A stretch of 6,735 bases of DNA from Comamonadaceae bacterium. Its GTDB lineage: Bacteria; Pseudomonadota; Gammaproteobacteria; Burkholderiales; Burkholderiaceae_C. Made by a program: the position numbers and the translations under genes. How positions within the stretch are numbered: the first letter of the stretch is position 1; each line of letters opens with the position of its first letter. Below, piece after piece: positions 6,560 through 6,735 of this stretch. The stretch covers positions 1-6,735 of the forward strand of contig CANGOY010000102.1 in the NCBI GenBank assembly GCA_947455585.1, in the 5' to 3' direction. Under the pieces are notes generated by a model. It made no database searches. It saw only the letters and a program-made list of their open reading frames with translations, and was not told where the DNA came from.

Positions 6560-6602
6560 AAGGGCACAATAATATAGGTAACTTTAGATATACATACAAA
6601 CC
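6560..6602. promoter_or_regulatory. Divergent promoter region between the MBL gene and the YeeE/YedE gene
   Basis: This 43-base AT-rich gap must hold both divergent promoters unless they lie inside the genes. For the minus strand there is a TATATT -10 (6571-6576) with TTGTAT as a partial -35 (6594-6599) at exactly 17 bases. The predicted start would be near 6564, leaving almost no leader before the ATG at 6559. For the plus strand TATACA (6589-6594) could be a -10, giving a nearly leaderless transcript for the gene at 6603, which has no Shine-Dalgarno. The two candidates overlap, so one bound regulator could control both genes. Confidence 0.5.
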
Positions 6603-6735
6603 ATGCACATCGATTGGCTTCATTTCACACCTTGGCCAGCCCTACTGGGCGGCATTCTGCTCGGCAGTGCGGCGAGCGCGTTGTTTCTCAACAGTGGTCG
6701 TATTTTGGGCATCACGGGCATATTGGAAGGGGTGC
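6603..6735 (+). CDS. YeeE/YedE-family (sulfur transport) membrane protein, N-terminal part only
   Basis: This partial gene is cut by the right edge after 44 codons. The translation begins MHIDWLHFTPWPALLGGILL and continues through GSAASALFLNSGRILGITGI. The FTPW.ALLGG.LLG.AA start, a first hydrophobic helix, and the GRI.GI.GI motif are characteristic of YeeE/YedE (DUF395) membrane proteins. Members of this family carry thiosulfate or other sulfur compounds across the inner membrane and commonly neighbour Blh-type MBL proteins in bigR-like operons. It is divergent from such an MBL gene here. No Shine-Dalgarno precedes the ATG, and a leaderless transcript is possible. The cysteine residues used for thiosulfate transfer in studied YeeE proteins would lie beyond the window, so transport ability cannot be judged. 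Confidence 0.82.
   Translation, partial: MHIDWLHFTPWPALLGGILLGSAASALFLNSGRILGITGILEGV

Noticed and set aside
6541..6602. A BigR/SqrR-type operator (ATTC-N8-GAAT, as I recall it) in the divergent region.
   Set aside because: ATTC occurs at 6554-6557 but no GAAT follows at the required spacing, and no good dyad was found by eye in the AT-rich part.

Overview
The window looks like a chromosomal sulfur-assimilation locus from a betaproteobacterium, probably Burkholderiales and perhaps Comamonadaceae. That placement is an inference from the protein sequences and the moderately GC-rich composition; no rRNA or other taxonomic marker is present. Genes are tightly packed and no gene-free stretch exceeds about 125 bases. 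There are no tRNAs, insertion sequences, CRISPR arrays or phage genes.

Layout, left to right. From 1 to 4390, all on the minus strand, lies an operon whose transcription order is RBBP9-type alpha/beta hydrolase, periplasmic sulfate/thiosulfate-binding protein (CysP-like pocket), permease CysT, permease CysW, ATPase CysA. CysA runs off the left edge. The hydrolase and binding-protein genes overlap by four bases, as do cysT and cysW (ATGA junctions). The binding-protein stop is 3 bases from the cysT start, and cysW and cysA are 19 bases apart. A strong rho-independent terminator (about 4463-4493) separates this operon from a second minus-strand binding-protein gene (4529-5554), whose pocket matches classical sulfate-binding Sbp. 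Upstream of that gene, and on the same strand, is a metallo-beta-lactamase-fold protein of the persulfide dioxygenase/Blh type (5669-6559). A 43-base divergent intergenic region separates it from the start of a plus-strand YeeE/YedE-family membrane protein, cut by the right edge.

How the genes fit together: the two periplasmic proteins can both feed the single CysT-CysW-CysA importer. Pocket residues suggest one prefers sulfate, while the other resembles E. coli CysP, the thiosulfate binder. The metallo-hydrolase and YeeE-type gene recall the sulfide/persulfide detoxification and thiosulfate/sulfur transport genes of bigR-type operons. The locus therefore plausibly joins oxidised-sulfur uptake to handling of sulfane sulfur.

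The most unusual element is the leader of the second binding-protein gene (5559-5624). Three nested or adjacent helices form a compact three-way junction, and its closing stem contains the whole Shine-Dalgarno sequence. One pair is a G-U wobble that works only in RNA from the gene's own strand. This is a candidate cis-regulatory RNA for sulfate-binding-protein expression that I do not recognise as a named class.
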